Shown here piece by piece: positions 36,252-47,570 of a stretch of DNA of 64,000 bases. The notes under the pieces are model-generated. The model was not told the DNA's origin, made no database searches, and saw only the letters and a list, made by a program, of their open reading frames with translations. The stretch's first letter is position 1, and the number at the start of each line of letters is the position of its first letter. A program made the position numbers and the translations under genes. Origin of the DNA: Laburnicola sp. R22_1 (Eukaryota > Ascomycota > Dothideomycetes > Pleosporales > Didymosphaeriaceae); contig JACONQ010000005.1 of the NCBI GenBank assembly GCA_014281115.1, positions 3,038,001-3,102,000 on the forward strand, read 5' to 3'.

Positions 36252-37196
36252 ATGAATTACGAGGGCGCTCCAGGATTGGAGTTCGGCGGAGACAATACCG
36301 AGATTGACCCCAGTGTTGCGAAAGGTCTGTGGTGCCTTCAAACGTTTGCAACGGCCAAAGGCTTCATCCGCTTACCAAACCTCAGCTCTACCACAAGGCT
36401 GTCGCATAATCGCAACAGAAAGCCATGGCGTTAGCTTCTGGGCCAATACGGGTCGCATCGACGTCCAGCTACTCGACGGATCAGAACAATCATTCTTCAT
36501 CAAGGTTGAATCCCAGGATGTTGGCAAGAACATGCTCAGCAGCGAGTATGAGTCCATGAAAGCAATCTATCGACTTGCACCTGATTTTGCACCCAAACCC
36601 ATCGCTTGGGGCACCTACGAGTTGATACCTAGCACCCATTTCTTCATCAGCGAGTTCCGGGACATGCTTCCAGATATGCCTGATCCAGACAAGTTCGCTG
36701 CTCGTTTGTCTGCACTACACCAGTCGAGCAAGTCTCCCAACGGGAAGTTTGGGTTCCATGTCATAACACACGCTGGCAATCTTCCGCAGTATACTGCATG
36801 GGAAGATAGGTGGGAGACGTTCTTCTCAAAGAGTCTGAGGCAGGCTCTTGACCTAGAGATACAGGCAAAAGGATACGATCCAGAATTTGACACGCTGGTT
36901 CCGGCGATTTTCGATAAAGTCATACCGCGCCTATTGAGACCGCTCGAGAGTGAAGGACGCTCCGTAAAGCCATCCTTAGTGCATGGAGATTTGTGGTTTG
37001 CTAATTCCGGCATTACGAGCGAAGCCGCGGAACATTTGGTGTTTGATGCATGTTGTTTCTACGCGCATAATGAATGTATGCAAAGTAGTCCTTTTCTATC
37101 AAGGCCTGCTAATTTTGATATACAGATGAATTCGGTCAATGGAGGCCGGTCTGCAACCGCTTCGGCGCCGAATACGTAGATGCATACCAGGTTTAA
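36252..37196 (+). CDS. Fructosamine/ketosamine-3-kinase family protein, C-terminally truncated
   Basis: Exons 36252-36324, 36386-37075 and 37126-37196 join across introns of 61 and 50 bp. The first has an unusual GTCTGT donor; the second has GTATGC and branch TGCTAAT. Joined, the frame reads IDPSVAKALPQGCRIIATES, then SFFIKVES (ATP-binding Lys), LVHGDLWFANSG (catalytic HGD), VFDACCFYAHNE and YEFGQWRPVCNRFGAEYVDA. These match the FN3K/fructosamine-kinase family, which phosphorylates sugars attached to proteins or amines. The frame stops at once after DAYQ, where Copia sequence resumes, so the final helices are lost. Catalytic residues remain, but the truncation probably inactivates it. Confidence 0.75.
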
Positions 37197-38200
37197 GCAA
37201 TATAGCAAGTGCGTGTCCCTTAATTAAGCTTTATATAGATTAAAAGACTCGCTACTACTTTAGTATAAAGAGTTCTTAGGATCGTTACGATTTATAGAAC
37301 TTACTACCTTAAAAGAAGAACCTTATTTATTTATAAGTAAAGATTATAGAACCTTAGTACTTGTCTATATTAATAATATACTTTTAATTTTTAATAAAGC
37401 TTACAAAGTAGAGGTATAAAAGCTCTAGAGCTAGGTTAAAACAAAATATAAGATTAAAAACTATAGACTAGTTAAATAGTTTCTAGATGTCTAGATAATC
37501 TAAAATTATAAGAACAGAACAATTATACTTATTTATAATACTTATATTAATAAGATTATAAAGAAGTTTAATCTTAAAAATAGTAGAAGTTTCTCTATAA
37601 CGCCTCTTCTATTAGAAGAGCTTATAAAGAATACTAGGAAGCGACTAAGTAGAAGATTAAGAACTACTAGAAACGCGTTAGCTTAGTACTATATATAACA
37701 ATTATACTTAGGCCTAATATTATATTTGCTATTTTAAAACTCTTACACTTTCTTATAAATTTAAGTAAATAATACTTTATTATAGTTAATTAAGTAATTG
37801 TATATCTTTAGAAAACGCGCTAGCAATCTATTTAGTATAGCTAATATAATAGACCTAACTTTATAATTTGCGGCAATACAGTATTTATAAATAATTTAGA
37901 AACTTAGAAATTATCTTATAGCTATATAGTTATACTTTATAGTAAAGCAATACTCTAGAAGGCTACTTATTAGAGTATAGTTATAACCTCTACTACTAAG
38001 GCTAAGCTACTTACACTTAAGTATATAAGCAAAAAGTAATAGCACTAAAGTATTTCTTTAAGAAACTTAATATTAAAATATTTTAAGAAACTTAATATTA
38101 AAATATTTTAAGAAACTTAATATTAAAATATAAAGCTAAAAATAATTTTACTTTATTAAGCTTTTATTTTATAGTAATACTTATTATCTATTATATAGTT
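37190..38200 (+). mobile_element. RIPped Copia relic B, third part (C-terminal RT and RNase H)
   Basis: Resumes the RT: FKQYSKCVSLN, then ALYRLKDSLLL. A YVDD-box region (TCLYQQYT-like, RIP-altered) and an RNase H tail (STTKAKLLTLKYISK) follow. Stops throughout are TAG/TAA. The 3' LTR should follow near 38.2-38.5 kb, but I cannot match it to a left partner. Confidence 0.65.
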
Positions 38201-38830
38201 TATACTATTGATTATATAGTAGTGTAATAAGTAGTTACTTATCTTTTGGCTTGTTGTCTAGTTTAAGATTAGACGAGAACGGACAGTCTAGAAAGTCTAG
38301 ACTTTAGAATTTTCTTTATTTTATTAATCACGTGTTATTGCGTAATTTTAGATAAAGACTTATTAGTTTCCTAAAGTAGAACTTAATAACTTTCTAGCAT
38401 ATGTATAGTCACGTAAATTTATCTATATAAACAAGCCAAAACCCTAAGTTAGAAAAATTTATCCAAGTTAGTTATCTTACTATTTATCTTATTAAGAATA
38501 CTATCTACCTTATTATATAAGTATTTTATACTTATTATATTACTACCTACCTACCTTCCACTATATTACGTAATCTATTTCGATATTATCCCGTTTTATT
38601 AACACTTTAAAAAGCTTTTTATATATATAATAGTAGTAGGGATAATTACTATTATTATTTTTATTAGAAACCCCTTAGTTATATAATAAAACTATATATA
38701 CTAAGAACAAAGTACTATTACTAGTACGCTTAAGACGTATTTAGTATGTAGGCATATATAAGTATATTAGAAAAGTCTTATGCGTATATATATATCTATA
38801 GCACCTAGATAGCTCTATATATACTTATAC
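38201..38830. repeat. AT-rich spacer with an inverted copy of the left-edge repeat
   Basis: About 38575-38680 is the reverse complement of the block at about 7850-7940 (shared GGGGTTTCTAATAAAA / TATCCCTACTACTATTA). Around 38780-38820 a CTATAGCACCTAGATAGCTC segment recurs from about 23510. No gene. Confidence 0.5.
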
Positions 38831-38988
38831 TATCTATATACTCTATAGGTAAGAGCCTCTAAAAGTGTTAAGGTTCTAATATTATTGTATAATAAGCATT
38901 ATATAAGGATTATATAATACCTATACGCTATAGCCTATACGCTATGGAACTTTCTTCTTTTTATTTATACTTCTTTTAAATATAAGTA

Positions 38989-40859
38989 ACGTACTTTGCA
39001 CTCGAGTCGATCATTCCATCGAGTCGATCACTTTGCCAAGACCCCACCAAGTTCTGTACTATTCACGATAGTACAGAGTCAACACGAACTATTTTCGATA
39101 GTCCAAATAGGCTAATCTATTCAGAATCTACTTCTACAGGCTGCCTACAGGTTGTTTTGTTATGCCCAGGCTTGCCGCAGCGTCCACAGCGCCGTTGAGC
39201 AGATTCGCCTCCATCAGCGCGCACCCTCTTCTTCGCCTTTTGCCCATCACTGCGCGCCCCAAACTCCTTTAGAGTGGCCAGCCGCTGGCCCTCTTTAGCT
39301 ATAAGGACTCCTTTACGCTGTGCTCGCTTTCTTTTATGCGATTTACGTCGCGTGGCGGCCTCACTAGCAGCTTAAAGTTCAGCGTTGCGTTTAGTCATCA
39401 ACACTAAAGAATGCCCTATTAGCTTAGCGCCTTTAACGAGCTTTTCCACCGCCTTAACTATATAAGTTAGGGAACTATCTACATGCCTTTGAATCCTCTG
39501 CTTAACCAGCGTCGATTGCGACCCAAGTTCTGTACTATTTCGCGGAGTTTGCGACTCCCATGTACTATCGCGAATAGTACAAAGTGGAGGCGTACGCAGG
39601 CGGACGTCAAGCTGCGATATTACAACTTCTAGGTCGTGGGGCACTAGGCCAGCACCTCGAAAGCCTCCTTTAATATTACTTTCAGTAATTAAAGCCTTAA
39701 AAGCAGCAATAAAGCAAGGTAGGAACTTGATTTTAGTGATGTGCGTAATGTGGTTGCGCATCAGATTCTCAGCTTGGCGCCTATACGCCTTCTTTAACAG
39801 CGCAAAACAACCTATATTAAGTGGCTGCAAGAGGTGCGACGAGTGTGGAGGCATACAGAGAGTAATAATATTACTCTTTTTGCAGTAATCCTGGAATTCG
39901 AGCGAGTTGTGACTTTCGTGGCCATTAATAATGAGCAAACGTGCTCCACTAGTAGTACGCCTCTTTGTATGCTCATTAAAGTGCTTTAGCCATTGCAGAC
40001 CAAGCTTATTTGTTGTCTAGCCGTTCTTAGAGACTGCAATAACCCAATCATAAGGTAGATCCTTCTCCTTATACCAGGCGGAGAGGTGGTGCTTGCCCCT
40101 AAAGATAATGAAGGGTGGGATCCACCACCCCATTGCGTTAATGCCTTGGATAACTGTTGTCCACTCCCTATTGTCCTGCTGCACCTGCTTTGGCCGTCCT
40201 CAACACTTAGAGCCTGTAACTACCGCTCTAGTCAATATTATGCCTATTATAAAGCCAGACTCGTCAAAATTGTAGGTGTCCTTATCTAGGATACCATACT
40301 TGGCCTTTATGTTCTCCACAAGCCGGAACCAGCCTTGTATCACCTTAGGATCCTCCTAGAGGGCTCTCTTATAGTCGTACTTTCGATTGAACTTAACTTA
40401 AAGCTTTAGCTAGCGCTTAACAAAGTCATAAGGCCACCTCTAGCCAACTGGCTTGTAGTGGCGTGCAGCCAGTAAAGAATCGGCCATATCTTTTATAGCA
40501 TTAAGCCGGGGCGGAAATCCTCGCGCGTCTAGGTTAAGTATATGCTGCATAATTACCTGCTCCTCTCTTATAGTAAGTCTTATTTTGTTGGGTGCGCAGT
40601 CGCGTCTAAACATCTTTCTAGCGCGTTAGTTACTAAGTGTACTTTAAGAGACGTTATAGAGGGCTGCAGCGCGTCGCTAAGAGAGTGTCGCGTCTTGTTT
40701 AATAGCCTAGATTATAAGCTGTATACGCGCTTCTTTTAACGCCAGTAGTTTGTTGTGTGGTTAAGGCATCGCGTTGTACTATTGCTGATAGTACGTTTTG
40801 GTGGGGTCTTGGCAAAGTGATCGACTCGATGGAATGATCGACTCGAGTGCAAAGTACGT
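38989..40859 (-). mobile_element. Pogo/Fot1 element D, 1871 bp
   Basis: Perfect inverted repeats of about 62 bp begin ACGTACTTTGCACTCGAGTC, flanked by TA (38987-38988, 40860-40861). Removing it restores ATATAAGTAATTAATATT, matching the uninterrupted LTR elsewhere. Within the repeat, TCGAGTCGATCA occurs at offsets 14 and 31. Three GTACTAT-N5-ATAGTAC dyads lie in the element. Confidence 0.92.
39372..40740 (-). pseudogene. Pogo/Fot1 transposase of element D, inactivated
   Basis: The leftward frame reads, through several TAG/TAA stops, a HTH/CENP-B-like N-terminus, YNFDESGFIIG (first catalytic Asp kept), VIQGINAMGWW and LLIINGHESHNS, where the family has LDGH, so the second catalytic Asp is Asn. 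MPPHSSHLLQPLNIGCFALL follows (third Asp also Asn). The C-terminal 188 codons (39938-39372) are open, ending MTKRNAEL. Two lost catalytic Asp residues and the stops make it inactive. Confidence 0.85.
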
Positions 40860-42090
40860 TAATTAATATTAAAGTTAGTTTTATTATATTATATTTTTTC
40901 TTATACACGTATTTTATAAACCTCTATACTTACTAATATAGCTAAGTTTCCCCCTATCTATATAGCTAGCTATAAAATACCTATTTAATACTTATTAGTA
41001 GTTAATTAGCCTTTAACTATAAATTAGTAAAAGTAAAAATAGAGCGTATAAGCGTTATTAGCTATATACTTTATTTTATTATACTCTATCCTTTATATAT
41101 AAAAGGATAGTAGATTAAACCTTTATAGAATTAAAAAGTAAATATTACTACTATATAAAATAAAGAACGCAATTATATTAGGAAGAGAAACAGTGCAGAC
41201 CTTTTAGTATATAGTATAACGCTATAAGAGAAAGCTATAGGTATGCTAAAAATATATTAAAAAAGGTAAAGCAGTAAAATAGGTTAGTCTAGGTAGAAAC
41301 TAATTGTTAGCACGTGAAAACTAGCCCCTTATACTAATAATAAGGTAGTTAATTATAAAATATACTATTTACTAAAGTTAATAATAATATAATATATAGC
41401 TACTACCTATATAGTATAACATACATAACTAGATAAAGATTACCTATTTACACAACCTTTCTATTCTTGCAAATATTTAATTACTAGTTAAGATCTTAAG
41501 GTTAGTTACTATATTTATTTCTTACTCTAAAGACGCTATTACTACTAGATATATAATATTACGCCTCTACCTAGGAGATGTAAATAATAATAACGCGACT
41601 AGATATAATAGCTAGACGCTACTTAATATTAAAAACTATATAGTCTATACTAAGGACCTATAAATAGCTACTATAGAATTAGATTACTATATTAAGAAGA
41701 ATATAGATCTTAGTAAGCAAAAGCCTAAAATTAGTAAGATAAGTCTTATAATATAGATTGTCATATACTAGTTTAGATATAAGGTGCTTATAATTATTAA
41801 GAATAAGGACTAGAAAAATATAAATATTTTTATATAGTAAGAGTCTAGATTAGTAGCTATATACTACTACATAGCTTATAGTAATTACTACCTAAGATTA
41901 AATCTCTAATTAATACCTGCTTACTTTAAAGATAGTAGTTATACTAAGTAGGTACTAGAGATATAAAGGATATATAAATATATAATTATATTATAGAATA
42001 TTTATAGGTAATAGGTAGAGTAAGACTAGTAAATTATTAAAGTATTATTTAGTATTAGGAGTAAGAAGCGCGCGCAATTTATTATATATT

Positions 42091-42128
42091 ATAGTAGTAG
42101 TATTATAGTAGTAGTAGTAGTAGTAGTT

Positions 42129-42167
<39 letters not shown>

Positions 42168-42205
42168 CGCAGTAGTAGTAGTAGTAGTAGTAGTAGTATA
42201 TTATA

Positions 42206-42291
<86 letters not shown>
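42091..42291 (+). repeat. (TAG)n microsatellite
   Basis: About 200 bp of nearly pure GTA/TAG repeat, broken by a few interruptions (TTTAG, CGCAG, TATATTATATAG). It is the longest simple repeat in the window and lies inside a RIPped retroelement. Confidence 0.97.
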
Positions 42292-45200
42292 AAGCGTATA
42301 TATATATAGTAAATTGTCTATTATCTAGTAATATAGTAGTAGGTAAGCAAGTTAGGGTGTTATTATTATAGGGTTAGTTATCTTAGAAGCTAGAAAGATA
42401 TTAAAAACTATAATACGCTCTAGGCTTAGCGCGTATATAATATTATATGGGTAGTAGTAATGTAATAAAAAAATATAGTAATTAAATATAGTAGGGCCAC
42501 TTAAAAACTAATAAGTAGAGATAGTTTATACTCCTACCCAGAAGAATTACTTTAACTATAAGATTATTATTAATATTATATACATTAGAGCTAAAGACGC
42601 ATTATATATTATTAATATAGATATATTATTCTAAGCCGCAATATTCCTAAAATTAATATCCACTTAAGATATCTAGAACGCTCTCTATTAATGCTAGATT
42701 AATATCTACTAAGGTCTACGTAACTATATTATATACAACCTAGATACAAACTTTAAATTAGATAAGTTTAGAAATTATATAAAACTTATTAGTATAATAT
42801 ATAGGTAGATGCCTATAGAGGCATATTAGATAGTAGGAAACGTTAAACACTTACACGCACCTCTCTATAAAGCCTTTAGTATCCTTAAGGGTAAATTAAA
42901 GAATTATATAGATAATAAGAATGTTCTCTAAATAGCTATTAAAGCTATTAGTAATACTATAGGCCTAGATAGCCTTATACTAATACTACTAGTCTTTAGC
43001 GCATACCCTAGAATTAGTATAAATTCTTTTCTAATACCTAATATTATTACACGTGTAAACACTATATAAAAGACAATAAAAATACTATAAAGAAAAAGAG
43101 ATAATACTAGTATTAATTATGCGCTAAATATTTATAATAGCCTAGTAGTAGTGTATAAGATTCTTAAACTTTTTTTTAGATCTAAGGTTATAGTCTAGAG
43201 AGAGAAAGGTGGTTAGACTAGTCTATACGCAATTAAGAGTATTAAGAATAGAGATATAATTCTTAATTTTAGAAATATCTTAGTAAAGTTTTGCTATATA
43301 TAGATTAAGCTATACTACTATAAGAAAGATTATATTCTTCTACCTTCGCATAAAGTTAATAATATTACTCTAGTATAGAGGAATCCTTTAGAAAGGAAGA
43401 AAAGAAAATACCTAAGAAGAGACGCTATATAATAATCCACACTAGTGCTATAAAATAGTTTTCCTTTAAATAGTAAACTATATCCTAATATAGTTTTCCT
43501 TTAAATAGTAAACTATATCCTATATATAAAGATAAGACACCCTATTTAACTATATAAGAAATCCCACCTTATATTTGCTATACTAGAGCTCTATATAGAA
43601 GGTGTAATTATAACACCTAAAGCACCCTTTAAAGAATTAGACTATATAGAAATAGACGTCCTTATTACTAATAGCATACTTAAGATTCTTTCCTTTAATC
43701 TATCTAAGTATATAAGTAGAATCTTTAACCTCTGCCCTATATAAGAAGTTAAAGATAAGACTATTTAACTATATAAGAAATCCCACCTTATATTTGCTAG
43801 TTACTTAGATAAGAAAAAGAAGAAAATTCTTACTTAATTACTAACTATCTAGAGGATAAGCTAGCGCCTACTTCTTATACTAGGAGCAAGCCTAAGGGCT
43901 ATATATAAAATGTATTTTAAACTATAAAATATAATCTAGACCTATATTTAGTCTACTAATAAGCTATTTTATATACTCTATACTAGACTACTAAAGAAGT
44001 TGCGTATAAGCTTTCTATTAAATATAATCTTTTATATTATATAACTACTTTATAGCGTAGCTAAATTAGGTCTATACTAGTTTAAAACCTACTACAACTA
44101 TTATAAGGAGAAGCTTAGAATAATAACTTTATTATATAATCTATATCTACTTATTACTAATAAAGGAAAGTATACCTTTAGGATTACTAGTCTTTAGATA
44201 GATAACACCTTTAGTATTATTAACAAGAACTTTGCATAGAAAGAAGAGAAAGAGCTAAAAAAGCAGCCTTTTATATAAAGGATAAGACTATTCTTACTAA
44301 GGATTAACTTATTAAATTTAATAGTAAAAGAATTTAACTTATTAATAATACTATAGTTCTTATATAAAAGGGTTAAGCAAAAGGTCTTTATATAATTAAT
44401 CCTAAAAATAAGAATACTACTTAGAAGTATATAGAGTAGCGTATATAAGGTGCATATATTATATTTATATACTAACTAGAGGCTGTATTTAACTTATCTA
44501 TTACTGCTTAGACTATAACACCTTTATATAAAGACATTAAGGTGTTAAATATATAAATTTAGTAGTAGATTAATAATAGTAAGTATAGTTTTACTTTTAT
44601 ACTATTAGATCTCTACTATATAAAGCTGTTTACTTTTACTAATAGCTTATTTACTAATAATAAGGACCTAAGCTTATAGCTAGGATTTTTAATTACTCTA
44701 GGCAATAAACACTATATAAAAATAGCAATAATCTTAAGATTTGCGCTAATATTATATACTAGAATTTAACTAAGTATAAAAGAGTAATAAGGAGTGTCCT
44801 AGCTAGTAAGCTATATAGTATTGTAGGAGGGTTTAATAATACTATTACTATTAGCACAACTCTTTAGAAAATTATATACACGCTTAATCTACTACTAATC
44901 CTAGCAGTTGTCTATATAAATTTAAAGTCTCTCTATAATTACCTTATATAACTAAGAACTATAAATAAGAAGCGTCTTATAATTAATATTATATTGCTCT
45001 ACAAATTGTATAAGTATTATAAGATCTCTAAGATTAGATAGATTAATAGAAAGGATAACTCTACTAATGCCTATATAAAAAAGGCTCTAAACTAGGCCCT
45101 AAAGTCCTTATTTCTTACTAACACTCTAATAATTACTATTAAAGTATTAGTTAATTATCTAGAGTCCGTACACGCAAGCTCTATCTAGTCTTTACCTAGA

Positions 45201-46356
45201 ATAGTTTCTTTATTATCTATTTATTTCTTTGTGTATACACTTGTTTATCTTCTATATATATATATATATATTACTAGAAAAGACAATTTTTTATTTTACT
45301 TTGCACAAAGAAAAGATTAGAATATTTATTTTAGAGAAGGGTTTTTAATCTAGAATATATAGATATTAGACCCCTAAACCTATTACTCTAGCATATTAAT
45401 TATAGTAATCGTACTAAGCACTATAGCTCTACTATATATAAGAACTACACATACTATTCTAGAAAGTTGCAATTATATAACAATTAGTAAATGGTAAAGG
45501 CCTAATATTACTACTATAGCGGCGTATATAGAGTGCCTATAAGCTAACTATAAGACTATATAAGAACTATATAGAAGTATTCCTTATATTAAATAACTTT
45601 AGTAGCCTATAGGCGTAGGTCTACACTATTTAAAAGAATAATATTAATATTATACAAAGGCATCTGCGCGATAGTCTACTTCTTAGGCTATTTTAAGTTA
45701 ATATGTATATAAAGGCAAACCTATAAAAGAACTAAAAACTTATATTAATAGAAATATTTAGTAGGAATATATAATTTGCTATAGACATAGTTAGAAAAGT
45801 AATATAAATATATCTACTAGACTTATTATATATAGTAAGAGCAAAGCTAGAAAGGGTAACTTAGTTACTAATAGGCTGGAGAGCTATTTTCTATAATAGT
45901 TTAGCACTATACAAAATAACGTATTATATAATAAAAAGAGAAAAGAGCTAGGGAATAGAGGATACGTACAAAGAGATATTTAAAGTTAAGAATAGAAAAA
46001 AAAAAGAATAAAGAAAGGAAAGTAAGCATTTTATACTTTTTTCTTCTATATAGAGCCTTAACTACGCAATCTCCTAGCGTTTAACTTCCCCTTACTATTA
46101 ACACCTAATATTGTATAAAATTACTTAATCTTACTACCTAAGCAAACACGCTAAGTAAGTTAACCAATTATATAAGAAATAAATTAAATAAGGAAACTAC
46201 TATATAAATAGCATATTATTACTATAATTTTACTATTAACTATGTAATTTTACTACCTGCTACTATTAGCCTAATCGCCTAGATTAATCTACTATTACTA
46301 ATAAGCCTAATCGCAATTATAATAAATTATTACTTAATAGAATCTTCTTATAAAAT

Positions 46357-46978
46357 AAAAATCTAGCCTTATATAGGAAATATAGAGCATGCGTATATAT
46401 AGAAGAAATAAGAGTAAGTAGATAGTTTATATAGAGAAAGGGAGAACTAGGTATAGCTAATAGCAACCTTAAAATAAAAAGTTACTAGTGTCTATATACT
46501 ATATAGGCAAGACTTCTAATAGTGTTAAAGTTATTTTATAATAGGCATTATATAGGTGTTATATAATGCCTATACACTATAGCCTATACGCTATAGAGTT
46601 TTCTTTTTTTTATCCACACTTCTATAGAATAAGTAAGTAATAACTAGATTTATTTGCCTCGCTCTTTTTATAAACTAAAAATCTAGCCTTATATAGGAAA
46701 TATAAAGCATGCTTATACATAGGAGGAATAGGAGTAAGTAGATAGTTTTTGCGGAGGAAGGAAGAACTAGACATAGCTAATAGCAACCTTAAAATAAAAA
46801 GTTGCTAGTATCTATATACTATATAGGTAAGGCTTCTAATAGTGTTAAGGTTATTATATTATAGGCATTATATAAGTGTTATATAATGCCTATACACTAT
46901 AGCCTATATACTATAGAGTTTTCTCTTTTTATCTATACCTTTATAGAATAAGTAAGTAATAACTAGATCTATTTGCCT
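46357..46978 (+). repeat. Tandem duplication of the pol end and LTR start
   Basis: Two copies of about 310 bp (46357-46668, 46669-46978) both begin TAAAAATCTAGCCTTATATA and run through CACTATAGCCTATA to TAGATCTATTTGCCT or its variant. The second continues into the complete LTR. They have diverged by mostly C/T and G/A changes. Confidence 0.8.
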
Positions 46979-47083
46979 TGCACTATCCCCTATATACTAT
47001 GTATACTATACAACTCTCTCTCTCTTACTAAATAAATGTGTAACCATTCTATTTATGCAGCGAGCTATAGAGCCTATTTAATA

Positions 47084-47570
47084 ATTTTATTAATTTATAT
47101 ATTTTTTAGCTAAGGTGCTATAGGTATAAAAGTAAAATATATTAACTTTTAAAGTAATTTTAATATAGTAGTAAAAAGAAAAGGTAGAGAATATAATAAG
47201 TAAGTGTTACTAAATATTAAAACCTATAGTATAGACTTATAGAAAGCTAGTTAATAGTTAATAGTTTTACTTATAGTAATATTTTATCTATACTTATAAT
47301 TTATAAATATAGAATAGTTACTACTAATATATATATATATAGATATAGTACTATACTAAAATAATATTATATAATTACTAGTAATAACTAAGTATATATA
47401 ATATATGCCTTTCACGCTCTTTTTAATTACTAAGCAGGGGCTCTGCTTTTTTTATTATGTTATTTAAGATAAAAGCCTTTGTTGTTCTATCCCTAGGTAG
47501 TTAATTAACAACACATATAATATATAATTACTATAGCTAGCTAATATTCCTCTTAGTAAGAATAGCCTAG
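47084..47570. repeat. AT-rich DNA to the right isochore edge
   Basis: Contains another copy of the TAATTACTAAGCAGGGG ... CCCTAGGTAG block (about 47410-47500), in the same orientation as those near 7.8 and 23.7 kb. Composition returns to normal near 47570. No gene. Confidence 0.55.

Larger units (their letters stand above)
38831..47083 (+). mobile_element. RIPped Copia relic C with a pogo insertion in its 5' LTR
   Basis: The left LTR is 38831-38988 plus 40860-40992; the right LTR is 46809-47083. Both are homologous to the LTRs of the relic at 8813-15853. Internal conceptual translation shows the same integrase tail (42.6-43.1 kb) and, near 44.6-45.2 kb, a Ty1/copia-type RNase H (SLFTNNKDLS, LGFLITLGNKHYIK). 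Subtracting the pogo element and a 310-bp duplication leaves about 6 kb. All frames are closed by RIP-type stops. Confidence 0.65.
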
